A DNA stretch of 64,000 nucleotides from Microcella alkalica. GTDB taxonomy: Bacteria > Actinomycetota > Actinomycetes > Actinomycetales > Microbacteriaceae. Position numbers and translations under genes: made by a program. The DNA lies in assembly GCF_014137945.1 (NCBI RefSeq), contig NZ_JACGWX010000001.1, positions 831,372 through 895,371 of the forward strand. Reading direction: 5' to 3'. The notes beneath the pieces are model-generated. The model was not told where the DNA came from. It did not search any database and saw only the letters and a program-made list of their open reading frames with translations. Position 1 is the first letter of the stretch. Every line of letters begins with the position of its first letter. Shown here piece by piece: positions 38,181-45,463 of the stretch.

Positions 38181-38206
38181 CTCCACTTTACTCCACATTG
38201 CTCCAC
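38181..38206 (-). promoter_or_regulatory. MraZ boxes and promoter of the dcw operon
   Basis: Three direct copies of GTGGAG on the - strand (38206-38201, 38196-38191, 38186-38181) at exactly 10-bp spacing, separated by AT-rich tetranucleotides. MraZ is known to bind tandem TGGNN-type repeats with this helical spacing upstream of mraZ. TAAAGT (38190 to 38185) between boxes two and three can act as the -10 element, so bound MraZ would block polymerase. Confidence 0.7.
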
Positions 38207-38471
38207 TAAGCCATCAACCTGCGCCACTGTAGCCCGAATCGGGGGCGCATCGTTCCCGGAATCTGGCCGGAGGCAGGCGGGGAGCGCGGTGGAGGGCCAT
38301 CGACAGGAGGTGAGACGTTGACGACGGCCCGGCCGCGCCCGGACGGCGGCGAGCCCTCCGGAAGTCCCGGATTCATGCGGATCATCGACCACGCGGGTGC
38401 GACGGATGAATGTACGTGGAGGACGGTGGAGGGCAGGGAGGGCAGTGGAGCGACCGGGGTGCGGGCGCACG
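38207..38471. other. Non-coding gap between mraZ promoter and DUF3040 terminator
   Basis: No convincing gene. It contains a single GTGGAG on + at 38289-38294, and an oppositely oriented cluster of GTGGAG on + at 38416, 38426 and 38445, with GGGAG at 38436. A ribosome-binding-site-like GGAGGTGA precedes TTG 38318, but the frame that follows has no protein-like features and runs into the terminator. Confidence 0.5.
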
Positions 38472-38501
38472 AAAAAGGGGCCGATCTCTCGATCGGCCCC
38501 T
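38472..38501 (-). terminator. Rho-independent terminator of the DUF3040 gene
   Basis: On the - strand an 11-bp stem (38501-38491 with 38486-38476, TCTC/GAGA loop) is followed by TTTTT (38476-38472). It lies 23 nt after the stop of the DUF3040 gene. It is the only terminator in the window with a clear U-tract. Confidence 0.85.
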
Positions 38502-38523
38502 GGAGGAGTGTGCGAACGGCGGG

Positions 38524-38910
38524 CTAGCGGCCCTGATCGCCGTCCTGCCGGCGCTCCCAGCGCTCGTTGATGGTGTCCATGAACGAGGATCGCGGCTTCG
38601 ACGCGGCGGCGGGTCGAGAGGTCGACCCGGGTCGTGGCTCGTCGGCCGAGGCCCTGCCGGGCGAGAGGACGAGCAGCACGCCGCCGAGCATCAGGGCGAA
38701 CCCCACGACGCCGACGATGGGGAGCTGCACGATCACGCCGGCGACGAGCGTGGCGACGCCCGCGATCGCGAGAAGAGAGCCCAGGACGATCTGGGTGTAG
38801 TTCGGTCGACCGCGGCGACCCGAGACGGTCGCCACGAAGTCGGCGTCGTTCTGATAGAGACTGCGCTCCATCTCTTCGAGGAGGCGCTGCTCCTGCTCCG
38901 ACAGCGGCAT
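38524..38910 (-). CDS. DUF3040 membrane protein
   Basis: A 128-residue actinobacterial protein of unknown function. It begins with the family signature MPLSEQEQRLLEEMERSL, followed by a polar stretch and two hydrophobic helices (about 38-59 and 63-82), then a disordered Ser/Arg/Pro tail. ATG 38910 is preceded by GGGG and gives the canonical N-terminus; the longer frame to 38964 does not. A TAGAAT box at 38968-38963 gives a leader of about 46 nt. In M. tuberculosis the homologue (Rv2169c) is also near mraZ. Confidence 0.88.
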   Translation of the reverse strand: MPLSEQEQRLLEEMERSLYQNDADFVATVSGRRGRPNYTQIVLGSLLAIAGVATLVAGVIVQLPIVGVVGFALMLGGVLLVLSPGRASADEPRPGSTSRPAAASKPRSSFMDTINERWERRQDGDQGR

Positions 38911-38962
38911 GTGTGGACCCCTTGGTGCGTATGACGGGTTGGGCGGCTCCCACCGTCTCCCC

Positions 38963-38968
38963 ATTCTA
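38963..38968 (-). promoter_or_regulatory. -10 box of the DUF3040 gene
   Basis: TAGAAT on the - strand, divergent from the promoter of the polyprenyl synthase gene 17 bp away. Confidence 0.45.
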
Positions 38969-38984
38969 GGCTCGCGCCGCTGGA

Positions 38985-38990
38985 TAGGCT
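38985..38990 (+). promoter_or_regulatory. -10 box of the polyprenyl synthase gene (leaderless)
   Basis: TAGGCT followed by 6 nt and GTG 38997. Confidence 0.5.
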
Positions 38991-38996
38991 AGGCGA

Positions 38997-40118
38997 GTGC
39001 CTGAGAGATTGCGGTTAGTCGACCTGGTCAACGCCCGGCTCGACGCCTTCCTGGTCGATCGATCGACCCACCTCGCGACGATCGCCGACGAGCTCGACGT
39101 GTTCATCGACGCGTCCCGCGACCTCCTCCGCGGCGGCAAGCGCTTCCGCGCGCTGTTCGCCTACTGGGGCTGGCACGCCGTCGCCGGCACCGTGCGACCC
39201 GACGACCCGCTCGCCGAGATGGACGACCACGCCGAGCTGGATGCCGTCATCGCGCTCGCGGCGGCGCTCGAGATCTTCCACGCCGCGGCGCTCGTCCACG
39301 ACGACATCATGGACAACTCCGACACCCGCCGGGGCATGCCGTCGATGCACCGGCGCTTCCAGGCCGATCATGCACACCGCGAGTGGGTCGGCTCCGCCGC
39401 CTCCTACGGCACGTCGTCCGCGCTCATGCTCGGCGACCTCCTCCTCGGCTGGAGCGACGAGCTCCTCGCCGAGGGCCTCTCGATCGTCGCCGATCGCTCG
39501 GCAGCCCGACGGGCCCGCCGAGAGTTCCACGTCATGCGCACCGAAGTGACGATGGGCCAGTACCTCGACATCCTCGAGGAGGTCGCCTGGCGCGACGCGC
39601 CGGAGGAGGATCTCCTCCCCCGGGCCCACCGGGTCGTCACCTACAAGTCGGCCAAGTACTCGATCGAGGCGCCGCTCGCACTGGGCGGCCTGATGGCGGG
39701 CGGAACGCCTGACCAGGTCGACGCGCTCCGGGCGTTCGGTCTCCCGCTCGGCGTCGCCTTCCAGCTGCGCGACGATCTGCTCGGCGTCTTCGGCGACCCG
39801 GGAGTGACGGGCAAGCCGGCCGGCGACGACCTCCGGGAGGGGAAGCGCACGGTGCTCATCGCGCTCGCTCGCCGGGCCCTCCCCGCGTCGGCGGTTCGCC
39901 TCATCGACGAGCTCCTCGGCGATCCGGGCCTCTCGGAGCACCAGATCGCGACGCTCCAGGCGACGATCCGCGACAGCGGCGCCGTCGAGACCGTCGAGAC
40001 GATGATCGCCCGGTCCGTGCGCGAGGCGACGACCGCGATCGAGGATGCCCCGCTCAGCCGGGCGGCGCGCTCCGAGCTCATCGGTCTCGCCGATCTGGTC
40101 ACGCGACGCGCGCACTGA
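38997..40118 (+). CDS. Polyprenyl (geranylgeranyl-type) diphosphate synthase
   Basis: Trans-isoprenyl diphosphate synthase that condenses IPP with allylic diphosphates. The 373-residue protein has the first Asp-rich motif DDIMDNSDTRRG (about residue 101-112), KYSIEAPLALGG, and the second Asp-rich motif DDLLGVFGDPGVTGKPAGDD, with GGKRFRA near the N-terminus. Chain length cannot be fixed by eye. The position beside the Rv2175c-like gene and PASTA kinase matches idsA2 (Rv2173) of M. tuberculosis. GTG 38997 is the leaderless start. Confidence 0.92.
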   Translation: MPERLRLVDLVNARLDAFLVDRSTHLATIADELDVFIDASRDLLRGGKRFRALFAYWGWHAVAGTVRPDDPLAEMDDHAELDAVIALAAALEIFHAAALVHDDIMDNSDTRRGMPSMHRRFQADHAHREWVGSAASYGTSSALMLGDLLLGWSDELLAEGLSIVADRSAARRARREFHVMRTEVTMGQYLDILEEVAWRDAPEEDLLPRAHRVVTYKSAKYSIEAPLALGGLMAGGTPDQVDALRAFGLPLGVAFQLRDDLLGVFGDPGVTGKPAGDDLREGKRTVLIALARRALPASAVRLIDELLGDPGLSEHQIATLQATIRDSGAVETVETMIARSVREATTAIEDAPLSRAARSELIGLADLVTRRAH

Positions 40119-40170
40119 GCGGGCTCGGCGCCGGGTCGAGTCGGCGCCGCGTCAGCGCCTTGTCAGGGCG

Positions 40171-40509
40171 TCAGAACGCCATCGCCTGCGCGACGCGCCT
40201 GACCTCGGCCTTGCGCCCCTGGCGCAGGGCGTCGATCGGCGATGTGCCGAGCATGTCGTCGACCGAGAGCATCCACTCCATGGCCTCGTCGTCGCTGAAT
40301 CCGTTGTCGGCGAGAAGGATGAGCGTGCCACGCAGCTCGTGGAGGGGCTCGCCATCCCGCAGGAACTCCTCCGGCACCACCAGGACCTTGTCTCGGCGCA
40401 CGCCCAGGAGGGAATGATCCTCCAGGAGCCGATGAATGCGGCCGGGCGAGACGCCCAGGAGCTCGACGAGGTCGGGGACGGTCAGCCAGCGGCTGGAGTC
40501 AGCGGTCAC
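40171..40509 (-). CDS. Rv2175c-like DNA-binding protein
   Basis: A small winged-helix/HTH protein; the M. tuberculosis homologue binds DNA and is phosphorylated by PknL. The 112-residue product contains WLTVPDLVELLGVSPGRIHRLLED (helix-turn-helix, key residues L, G and R), VRRDKVLVVPEEFL (wing), and the conserved C-terminus PIDALRQGRKAEVRRVAQAMAF. GTG 40509 gives a family-like N-terminus; GTG 40536 is an alternative adding nine residues. It lies between the polyprenyl synthase and the kinase gene, as in M. tuberculosis. Confidence 0.85.
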   Translation of the reverse strand: MTADSSRWLTVPDLVELLGVSPGRIHRLLEDHSLLGVRRDKVLVVPEEFLRDGEPLHELRGTLILLADNGFSDDEAMEWMLSVDDMLGTSPIDALRQGRKAEVRRVAQAMAF

Positions 40510-40536
40510 CCCTCCAGCGTGCCATGAACCCGACAC

Positions 40537-40682
40537 GAGCGTTCGTTCCGTCTAATGTTTCGAGCGTGTTAATTGAAGCAACATCCGCCACTTTGGTTCA
40601 CACCGGTGTTAATGTGTAACAGCGGACGGGGATCCGCACGCGACCGCACTGGGCCGCACCGCGCATCACGAGGGGACGTTTG
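40537..40682. promoter_or_regulatory. AT-rich divergent control region (Rv2175c-like / LysM protein)
   Basis: Unusually AT-rich for this window. It contains two identical copies of GTGTTAAT (40566-40573 and 40606-40613) exactly 40 bp apart, and the palindrome ACACCGGTGT (40600-40609) overlapping the second. TAATGT (40610-40615) could serve as the -10 for the LysM gene, with a leader of about 60 nt. No riboswitch fold was recognised. Confidence 0.4.
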
Positions 40683-42008
40683 ATGATCGAGCTCGACCGC
40701 ACCGAGGCGGTGTCGATGGCCGACGACGAGTCGATCCACCGCGATCAGGACGAGGCCAGGGCGCGCGCGCGCGCCGTCTTCGGCGGGCTCGCTCCGCGCA
40801 CGCCGTCCCGCCCCGCACCCGCAGCGCCCGCCGCCGACCCTGCCCTCACGCGAGCGGCGGCGCGGGCCCGCAGCGCCGCGCTCTCGACGATGCCCCTCGT
40901 CCTCACCGGCGCCCTGACACTCGGGCTCGGGCTCACGAGTGCGACGGAACCGGTCCACGCCGCACCGCGCAAACCGCTCAGCCCCAAGCCCCAGCAGTCC
41001 ACGGGCCCTTCCACCCTGCGCGCCGCCCTCGCCCACGTGGGCGCCGCCATCACCCCGGGCGCCATGAGCACCGTCGCGCTCACGACGAGCGCCGCGCCCG
41101 CGCTCTACACGGTCGAGGCCGGCGACACCGTCTCTGCGATCGCCGCGCGCTTCGGCCTGTCGACCGCGGGAGTCCTCGCGCTCAACGGCCTCAGCTGGAA
41201 GTCGGTGATCTTCCCCGGCCAGGTGCTCAAGCTCACAAGCGCTCCCACGAAGGGGGCCACGGCCTCGGCTCCCGTCTCCCCCGGCGGCGCGTATCAGGTC
41301 CGCAGCGGCGACACGGTCTCCGCGATCGCGGCGCGCTTCGGCGTGTCGACGAAGTCGATCCTCGACGTCAACGGCCTCGGCTGGTCCAGCATCATCTACC
41401 CCGGGCAGACGCTGCTCATCCCCGGCACATCGAGCACCCCCGCTCCCGTCGGCGCTCCCGCGACGGAGACCGTCTCCGCGGTCGCGGCGATGCCGATCGC
41501 GGAGCGGCCCGTACTGCCGGGCGGACCGGCACCCGCGGCTCCCGCTGCCGCTCCGGCGCAGCCGGCCCCGAGCGCAGCAGCGCCGAGCCCGCCCGTGAGC
41601 GGGAGCATCCAGCCCCTCAGCGCGGACGGGCGCGCGCACGCCGCGACCATCATCCAGGTCGGCCGCTCGCTCGGCGTTCCGGACTACGGCATCGTGACCG
41701 CCCTCGCGACCGCGATGCAGGAGTCGTCGATGCGCAACCTCTCGTGGGGCGATCGCGACTCGGTCGGCCTGTTCCAGCAGCGCCCGAGCCAGGGCTGGGG
41801 CACGCCGGAGCAGCTGCAGAATCCTGCCCACGCCGCACGCCTCTTCTACGTCGGCAACGAGGGCTACACGCGAGGCCTGCTGGATATCCGAGGCTGGCAG
41901 TCGATGACCGTCACGCAAGCGGCCCAGGCCGTCCAGATCTCGGCCTACCCCGACCATTACGCCAAGTGGGAGGCCTCCGCGTGGGCCTGGCTCTACGAGC
42001 TGACGTAG
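40683..42008 (+). CDS. Secreted LysM-domain protein with lytic transglycosylase-like C-terminus
   Basis: Cell-wall binding and probably remodelling protein. The 441-residue product has a charged N-terminus, a hydrophobic segment (about 70-95, MPLVLTGALTLGLGL, ending at AHA-like VHAAP) that could be a signal or anchor, two LysM repeats (about 140-183 and 202-244, each YxVxxGDTVSAIAARFG), a Pro/Ala linker (about 260-310) and a C-terminal domain (about 315-441) with VTALATAMQESSMRNLSWGDRDSVGLFQQRPSQGWG (key Glu in MQESS). That domain resembles lysozyme-like actinobacterial proteins. AGGGGA precedes ATG 40683. Confidence 0.85.
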   Translation: MIELDRTEAVSMADDESIHRDQDEARARARAVFGGLAPRTPSRPAPAAPAADPALTRAAARARSAALSTMPLVLTGALTLGLGLTSATEPVHAAPRKPLSPKPQQSTGPSTLRAALAHVGAAITPGAMSTVALTTSAAPALYTVEAGDTVSAIAARFGLSTAGVLALNGLSWKSVIFPGQVLKLTSAPTKGATASAPVSPGGAYQVRSGDTVSAIAARFGVSTKSILDVNGLGWSSIIYPGQTLLIPGTSSTPAPVGAPATETVSAVAAMPIAERPVLPGGPAPAAPAAAPAQPAPSAAAPSPPVSGSIQPLSADGRAHAATIIQVGRSLGVPDYGIVTALATAMQESSMRNLSWGDRDSVGLFQQRPSQGWGTPEQLQNPAHAARLFYVGNEGYTRGLLDIRGWQSMTVTQAAQAVQISAYPDHYAKWEASAWAWLYELT

Positions 42009-42011
42009 GGT

Positions 42012-43355
42012 TCAGAACACCGAGCTGAGCCGCGGCGGTCGCTCACCGCCGATCATGCGGTCGAGCCGAGCCGGCGCCTCGCGGTGGTCGAAAAGGACTC
42101 GGCGCGCGCGAGCGAGCGTCTCGGCGCGCGCGCCCCCGAGGAGCAGCGCCCCGAGCTCCGCGATCCCCAGTCGGAGACCTGCATCGGCGGCCTCGCCGCC
42201 GGGACGGTCGAGACGTGCGACCTCCGCGCGGCCCTCTGCGTCCGTGGACAGTCGGAACGATCCCTCGGCAATACCCAGCGGGTCGTGCACGTGCAGCGTG
42301 AGCGCATCGGCCGCCGCCCAGCCCCTGGCCGTCAGCGCCTCAGGAACGTCGAGCACGCGCGCCCAGAGCAGCTCGCGCTCGTTCGACTTCGTCACCGCGG
42401 CAGGATCCTCCACCATCCAGGCGATCGGCTCGTCCACGTCGCGCAGGCGCACCTGCACGCGGGCGACCAGGTCGAGGTCGGCGAGGAAGCGCCAGAGGGC
42501 CGCATACGCGTCGGGCGTCGCCGCGACGAGCTCGATGACCGAGGCGTCCTTCTCCCGCGGGTCCGTCGCGCTCGCGCCCACCCGGTACAGGGCGTACCCG
42601 CGCGGCCTGCCCGACTCGTCGTCGTAGCGGACGGCGCGCAGGCTCGCCGCCGCGCCGCGTCGATCGGGCGTGAGGCCGAGCATCCGGTCGTAGAAGTTCG
42701 GCCAGCGGAGGATCTCACCCGCGACCTGCGCGTGAGCCTCCGCGTCGATCTCGGGCGCGACGCTGCGGAGCTCCTCGCGCGGCACGAGACGAACACGGCC
42801 AGCAGGGGCACCGGCCATCCAGCGGGCGCGACGTGTGTCGAGGGCGTAGTCGGCGCCTCGCGTCGCCGGTCCGAAGCCGAAGCGGCCGTAGATCGCCGAC
42901 TCGGTCGCGGTCAGAACGGCCAGGTACAGCCCCTGATCGCGGGCATCCCGCAGCTCGCGCGTGATGAGGGAGCGGGCGATGCCGCGACGGCGGTGCGTGG
43001 GTGCGACCGACACGGCGCTGATCGCACGAGCCGCGACAGGACGGGAGGCACTGCCGAGAGCACCGGGGAGGCGCACGGCGGTCTCCCACGCGCTCAGGGT
43101 TCCGACGGGGATCTCTGAGTGTTCCTCGCTGTCGTCGAAGACGGCGCGGAGAGTGCGATCGCGCGAGGATGCGAAGCGCTCCAGATCGGCATCCGTCTCG
43201 ATCTCGGCCTCGTGGAATCCGCGCACTCGTGCACGGAGCCACCGCGTGAGCGCCTCCGAGTCCGTCGGGTCGACGTCGCCGAACCGCAGCGCCGGGAGGG
43301 AGGAGCCGTCGGCTGTCTGGTCAGGGCTTCCGCTTGGGCGGTCCGCGTCGCGCAT
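42012..43355 (-). CDS. Eis-like GNAT N-acetyltransferase
   Basis: Belongs to the Eis family: two tandem GNAT folds and a sterol-carrier-like C-terminal domain. The 447-residue product shows AISAVSVAPTHRRRGIARSLI (acetyl-CoA loop RRGIA at about residue 136), the ATESAIYGRFGFGPATR segment, LHVHDPLG in the C-terminal domain and ends in Phe (SSVF), matching the C-terminal carboxylate base of Eis. The acceptor is unknown. ATG 43355 is chosen from the leaderless promoter rule; in-frame starts at 43364 and 43388 are upstream of or inside the -10. Confidence 0.88.
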   Translation of the reverse strand: MRDADRPSGSPDQTADGSSLPALRFGDVDPTDSEALTRWLRARVRGFHEAEIETDADLERFASSRDRTLRAVFDDSEEHSEIPVGTLSAWETAVRLPGALGSASRPVAARAISAVSVAPTHRRRGIARSLITRELRDARDQGLYLAVLTATESAIYGRFGFGPATRGADYALDTRRARWMAGAPAGRVRLVPREELRSVAPEIDAEAHAQVAGEILRWPNFYDRMLGLTPDRRGAAASLRAVRYDDESGRPRGYALYRVGASATDPREKDASVIELVAATPDAYAALWRFLADLDLVARVQVRLRDVDEPIAWMVEDPAAVTKSNERELLWARVLDVPEALTARGWAAADALTLHVHDPLGIAEGSFRLSTDAEGRAEVARLDRPGGEAADAGLRLGIAELGALLLGGARAETLARARRVLFDHREAPARLDRMIGGERPPRLSSVF

Positions 43356-43362
43356 GCGCCCC

Positions 43363-43368
43363 ATGCTA
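43363..43368 (-). promoter_or_regulatory. -10 box of the Eis-like gene (leaderless)
   Basis: TAGCAT on the - strand (43368 to 43363), 7 nt before ATG 43355. Confidence 0.45.
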
Positions 43369-43440
43369 ACGACGACCGAGCGGGCCATCGCCGACCCGGC
43401 ACGTCCCGTGTGGCGCGGGCTCGCGACTGGGGCGCGGATC

Positions 43441-43446
43441 TAGACT
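43441..43446 (+). promoter_or_regulatory. -10 box of the PASTA kinase gene (leaderless)
   Basis: TAGACT followed by 7 nt and GTG 43454. Confidence 0.5.
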
Positions 43447-43453
43447 GGGGCGG

Positions 43454-45421
43454 GTGAGCACCTCGACGTCCGACCCCATGATCGGGCGGCTCATCGACGG
43501 TCGCTACCACGTGCGCTCGCGCATCGCACGGGGCGGGATGGCGACGGTCTACCTCGCCACCGACCAGCGGCTCGAGCGGCTCGTCGCCGTGAAGATCATG
43601 CACGGCCACCTCGCCGACGACAGCCAGTTCACGGCGCGATTCATCCAGGAGGCCCGTTCGGCCGCCCGGCTCGCTCACCCCAACGTCGTCAACGTCTTCG
43701 ATCAGGGGCAGGACGCCGAATCTGCGTACCTCGTCATGGAGTATTTGCCCGGCATCACCCTGCGCGAGCTCCTGCAGGAGTACGGCGCGCTGACGCCGCA
43801 GCAGACGCTCGACATCGTCGAGGCGATCGTCTCCGGGCTCTCCGCCGCGCACAAGGCCGGCATCGTTCACCGGGACCTCAAGCCGGAGAACGTCCTGCTC
43901 GCCGATGACGGCCGAATCAAGATCGGCGACTTCGGACTCGCGCGCGCGGCATCCGCCGCGACCGCGGCCGGAGCCGCCCTCCTCGGCACGATCGCCTACC
44001 TGTCGCCGGAGCTCGTTACGCGCGGCATCGCTGACACGCGCAGCGACATCTACGCCGTCGGCATCATGATGTTCGAGATGCTCACCGGGGAGCAGCCCTT
44101 CAAGGGCGAGCAGCCCATGCAGATCGCGTTCCAGCACGCCAACGACACCGTGCCCGCGCCGAGCACCGCCAATCCCAGCGTGCCCGCGGAGCTCGACGAG
44201 CTCGTGCTGTGGGCGACCGCGCGCGACCCCGAGCACCGTCCGGCGGATGCCCGCGTCCTGCTCGAGCAGGTCGTCGAGACGGCCCGCTCGCTCGAGACCT
44301 CACTCTCGGCGACGGGCCCGCAGAAGACCATGGTGTTCACGACCCCGCTCGTCCCGCCGACGATCACCGCCGAGACCCAGGTAATCGGCGCGCTCGCGAC
44401 GAGCGGCGGAGCGGGAGGGGCCGGCGCTGCGGCTCTGGCATCGAGATCCGCGACGGGCGAGCTCGCGCGCGCGACCGGTCGCCGGCGCAAGCGCGGCTGG
44501 ATCGCCTTCGCCCTCGTCCTGCTGATCGCCCTCGCGGCGGGCGGCGCCGGCTGGTGGTTCGGGGCCGGTCCCGGCGCTCAGGTCACGATCGCGGACGTAC
44601 GAGGGCAGTCCCCCGACGCGGCCGGCGCTGCCCTGCTCGAGCAAGGACTCCTCGTCGGCGCCGAGCCGATGACCGCCCACGACCTGGAGATCCCCTCCGG
44701 GGCCGTGCTCGGCACCGATCCGCCCGCGGGCGAGATCGTCCCGCGCGACTCGACCGTCACGCTCGTCGTCTCCCTCGGACCCGAGCCGACGACCGTGCCG
44801 GCGGTCGCGGGAGCGCCGGAGGCGGACGCGCGCGCGCTCCTCGACGACGCGGGCTTCGTCGTCGCCGATGAGTCCATCAGACAGGTGGACGCGGACATCG
44901 CCCAGGGCTCGGCGATCGGCGTCGTGTCGATCGGCGAGGACGGCGCGGAGACCGGGCTCCCCGAGGGCGCGGACTCCCTCAAGGGCACACCCGTGACTCT
45001 CCTCGTCTCGCTCGGGCCGCTGCCGGACGTCGTCGGCGTGGAGCCGGCGACCGCGAGCGCGGCCTTCGAGGCGCTCGGCCTCGCGGCGACCGTTGGCGGC
45101 GACTCGGAGTTCAACAACGACATCGCGGAAGGACTCGTCCTGCGCGCCGTGACCGCCGCGGATGGGCCGTTCCGCCCGGGCGACGCCTTCACTCTCATCG
45201 TCTCGCGAGGGCCCGATCTCGTCGAGGTGCCCTGGGTGGCGGGCTCGACCATCCGGCAGGCGGTTGACGCGCTGCAGGCGGCGGAGTTCGGCGTCGAGGT
45301 GCGGACCGTCATCCCGGAGGATCAGTGGGACAACGGTCTCGCGATCGTCACGGGCACCGATCCCGACGGGGGCTCGTTCCAGATCCGCGGCACGACGATC
45401 GTCGTCTTCGCGATCTTCTGA
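43454..45421 (+). CDS. Ser/Thr protein kinase with PASTA repeats (PknL/PknB-like)
   Basis: Membrane receptor kinase that senses peptidoglycan fragments or lipid II and controls growth and division. The 655-residue protein has an N-terminal kinase domain (about 17-275): GRGGMA-type loop (RGGMATVY), catalytic Lys47 (VAVKIM), HRDLKPEN with Asp141, DFG 159-161, and an activation loop with S167, T170 and T179 before YLSPE. A juxtamembrane linker is followed by one helix (about 349-369) and four PASTA repeats (about 376-655). The neighbourhood matches pknL (Rv2176): polyprenyl synthase and Rv2175c upstream, class II DAHP synthase downstream. Confidence 0.94.
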   Translation: MSTSTSDPMIGRLIDGRYHVRSRIARGGMATVYLATDQRLERLVAVKIMHGHLADDSQFTARFIQEARSAARLAHPNVVNVFDQGQDAESAYLVMEYLPGITLRELLQEYGALTPQQTLDIVEAIVSGLSAAHKAGIVHRDLKPENVLLADDGRIKIGDFGLARAASAATAAGAALLGTIAYLSPELVTRGIADTRSDIYAVGIMMFEMLTGEQPFKGEQPMQIAFQHANDTVPAPSTANPSVPAELDELVLWATARDPEHRPADARVLLEQVVETARSLETSLSATGPQKTMVFTTPLVPPTITAETQVIGALATSGGAGGAGAAALASRSATGELARATGRRRKRGWIAFALVLLIALAAGGAGWWFGAGPGAQVTIADVRGQSPDAAGAALLEQGLLVGAEPMTAHDLEIPSGAVLGTDPPAGEIVPRDSTVTLVVSLGPEPTTVPAVAGAPEADARALLDDAGFVVADESIRQVDADIAQGSAIGVVSIGEDGAETGLPEGADSLKGTPVTLLVSLGPLPDVVGVEPATASAAFEALGLAATVGGDSEFNNDIAEGLVLRAVTAADGPFRPGDAFTLIVSRGPDLVEVPWVAGSTIRQAVDALQAAEFGVEVRTVIPEDQWDNGLAIVTGTDPDGGSFQIRGTTIVVFAIF

Positions 45422-45463
45422 TCGATCAGCCGCACCGCCTCGCCCAGTGATCGCTCGCTCGCG

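Noticed and set aside
38318..38527. 69-codon frame on + starting at TTG, with GGAGGTGA upstream
   Set aside because: The ribosome-binding-site match is good, but the predicted peptide has no recognisable pattern and the frame crosses a terminator that serves the opposite strand. Kept only as a note.
45422..45463. Possible terminator between the PASTA kinase and DAHP synthase genes
   Set aside because: Only short, imperfect repeats (GATCGATC) with no stable stem.
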